A DNA stretch of 35,529 nt from NCBI GenBank assembly GCA_036499545.1, contig DASYDR010000249.1, positions 1-35,529 of the forward strand, given 5' to 3'. This document shows, piece by piece, positions 34,329 to 35,529 of the stretch (the stretch's first letter is position 1; every line of letters starts with the position of its first letter). The position numbers and the translations under genes were made by a program. A model generated the notes under the pieces. That model was not told the DNA's origin. It was given only the letters and a program-made list of their open reading frames with translations, and made no database searches. The stretch is from Plastoroseomonas sp036499545 (GTDB lineage: Bacteria > Pseudomonadota > Alphaproteobacteria > Acetobacterales > Acetobacteraceae).

Positions 34329-35431
34329 TCGGCGGCGGCGTGGATGGCAACGGAGACGCGGCGCCGATCCTCGGTATCGGCCAGTTCGCGCAGCAGCGGG
34401 ATCAGCTCCCGCCCGTATTGCGCGACATCGGGCAACGGATCCCAGCCGCGCAGGATGAAGTGCGAGACGCCGAGCGCGCGGTAACGCAGCAGCGACCGCG
34501 CGACCTGCTCCGCGGTGCCGACCAGCGCCGTGCTGTTGCCGCGGCCGCCGAGCACGCCGGCCAGCGCGGTCCAGAGCCGTTCGTCATGCACCTCGCCGCG
34601 CTGCGACAGGCTGACCAGGCGCTGCGAGTTCACCGCCTGGCCGGCGGCGATCAGGCCGGCGGTGCCGCTGGCTTCCAGCTTGGCGACGGCGCGGGTGCGG
34701 ATATCCCGCGCCTTCTCCCAGGCCTGCTTCTCGGTCGCCGCGATGATCGGCCGGTTCGACCAGGAGAAAGCGAGCTGCCGCGCCGCCGGCATCGCGGTGC
34801 GCACGCGGTCGAGCATGGCGCCGGTCTCGGCGAGCGGTTCCCCGAACAGGGCATAGACATCGGCGTGGCGAGCCGCGACCTGCAGCGCGCTGTCGGAGGC
34901 GCCGCCGAAGAAGATCGGCAGATAGGGCGTTTGGGCCGGCCGGATGTCGGACCAGGCCTGGGCGAAGCGATAGAATTCGCCATCGTGATCGATCGGGGCG
35001 TCGGCGGTCCAGATGCGGCGCAGGATGCCCAGGAATTCATCGGTGCGGCGGTAGCGCGCCGAATGGCCTTCGTAGTCGCCATCCTTGCGCTGGTCGACGT
35101 CCTCGCCGCCCGAGATGACGTGCAGCGCGAGGCGCCCGCCGGTCAGCTGGTCGAGCGTCGCGAGCTGGCGCGCCGCCAGCGTCGGCGCGACGAAGCCGGG
35201 GCGATGCGCCAGCAGGAAGTTGAGCCGCGTGGTGACCGCGGCGGCGTGCGCGAGGACGAGGAAGCCGTCCGCCGCATTGGTCCAATAGCCGGCCAGGACG
35301 CGGTCGAAGCCGCCTTCCTCATGCAGGCGGGTGATGCGGGTGATGAAGTCGGGCTGGAAGGCCGGACCCGCCTGCACCTCGAGATCGGAGGTGGGGCGGG
35401 CCCAGATCATGCCGGTGACATGCAGGCTCAT
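34325..35431 (-). CDS. ssuD: Alkanesulfonate monooxygenase-like (SsuD, LLM flavin-dependent)
   Basis: A protein of 368 residues, the length of SsuD. It is a bacterial-luciferase-like TIM barrel: DRVLAGYWTNAADGF near 43-57, RLNFLLAHRPGFVAPTLAARQLATLDQLTGGRL near the middle of the first third, and the C-terminal-side motif PIFFGGASDSALQVAARHADVYALFGEP. SsuD uses reduced flavin and oxygen to split sulfonates to aldehyde and sulfite. It is the first gene of the minus-strand group followed by SsuA-like, MetY-like and oxygenase genes. A sulfone monooxygenase (SfnG-type) or other LLM role is possible. The separate flavin reductase is not seen. Confidence 0.8.
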   Translation of the reverse strand: MSLHVTGMIWARPTSDLEVQAGPAFQPDFITRITRLHEEGGFDRVLAGYWTNAADGFLVLAHAAAVTTRLNFLLAHRPGFVAPTLAARQLATLDQLTGGRLALHVISGGEDVDQRKDGDYEGHSARYRRTDEFLGILRRIWTADAPIDHDGEFYRFAQAWSDIRPAQTPYLPIFFGGASDSALQVAARHADVYALFGEPLAETGAMLDRVRTAMPAARQLAFSWSNRPIIAATEKQAWEKARDIRTRAVAKLEASGTAGLIAAGQAVNSQRLVSLSQRGEVHDERLWTALAGVLGGRGNSTALVGTAEQVARSLLRYRALGVSHFILRGWDPLPDVAQYGRELIPLLRELADTEDRRRVSVAIHAAAE

Positions 35432-35529
35432 GGCGGTGGTCCCTGATGATGGCGTGGCGATACGGTGCAGGTCAGGCGCCGCGCCGACATCGCCTGGTCG
35501 GGAACCGGTTCATATGCATCTCAGCCAGC
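35432..35529. other. Upstream region of the sulfonate operon, edge of window
   Basis: 98 bp up to the window end. It should carry the promoter of the minus-strand operon. I see no gene start supported by a ribosome site and no clear promoter boxes. Confidence 0.4.

Overview
The window is very GC-rich, densely packed DNA. Its gene content suggests an alphaproteobacterium of the Acetobacteraceae (Roseomonas-like) type. This is an inference from GC content, the many orphan Bug (TctC-like) solute receptors, GTG/TTG starts and the cydDCABX order; no rRNA or marker gene is present to prove it. I see no tRNA, rRNA, insertion sequence, integrase, phage gene or CRISPR array. Most of the window reads as a catabolic chromosome segment made of short operons for organic-acid, aromatic and organosulfur use.

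Layout: (1) 1-4399 (+): an acyl-CoA operon with two class III CoA-transferases (the first cut by the window edge), four half-size hot-dog (MaoC / FAS1-like) dehydratase subunits and a Bug receptor, with many 4-bp start/stop overlaps. (2) 4386-7516 (-): a FadR/FCD-type GntR regulator, a small dimeric alpha/beta-barrel-like protein and two alpha/beta hydrolases, one lacking the nucleophilic serine. (3) 7725-14162 (+): a COG3618-type amidohydrolase with a TTG start, a Bug receptor, an RraA/HMG-aldolase-like protein, a D-2-hydroxyacid dehydrogenase, a GlcD-like FAD oxidase and a PRISE-like SDR. (4) 14129-18810 (-): an FAD monooxygenase, a branched-chain-type ABC binding protein, a cyclase-family hydrolase and an MmgE/PrpD protein. 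(5) 19021-25343 (-): a complete cydDCABX operon for cytochrome bd oxidase and its CydDC exporter. (6) 25684-28281: two Bug receptors on the minus strand flanking a plus-strand YbaK. (7) 28322-31011: pcaB and pcaC with a divergent GntR/UTRA regulator. (8) 31024-35431 (-): a sulfonate-sulfur operon: SsuD-like monooxygenase, SsuA-like binding protein, a frameshifted metY-like gene and an isopenicillin-N-synthase-like oxygenase.

How it fits together: periplasmic binding proteins (four Bug, one branched-chain type, one SsuA type) capture small acids or sulfonates. Hydrolases, CoA-transferases, dehydratases, aldolase-like enzymes and the PcaB/PcaC pair then feed carbon to central metabolism. None of the binding proteins has its membrane or ATPase partners in the window. 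The exact substrates cannot be read from sequence.

The most unusual signals are not genes. One is a family of about 50-nt structured intergenic repeats (5198-5253, 624-676, 8776-8825, 9943-9993), three of which begin inside the TGA stop codon of the preceding gene. Others are a pair of TGTCGACA palindromes in one divergent promoter region, a 16-bp TTATCGATAA-type palindrome before one Bug gene with a near copy before another, and a CCGG-flanked AT-core palindrome before cydD.
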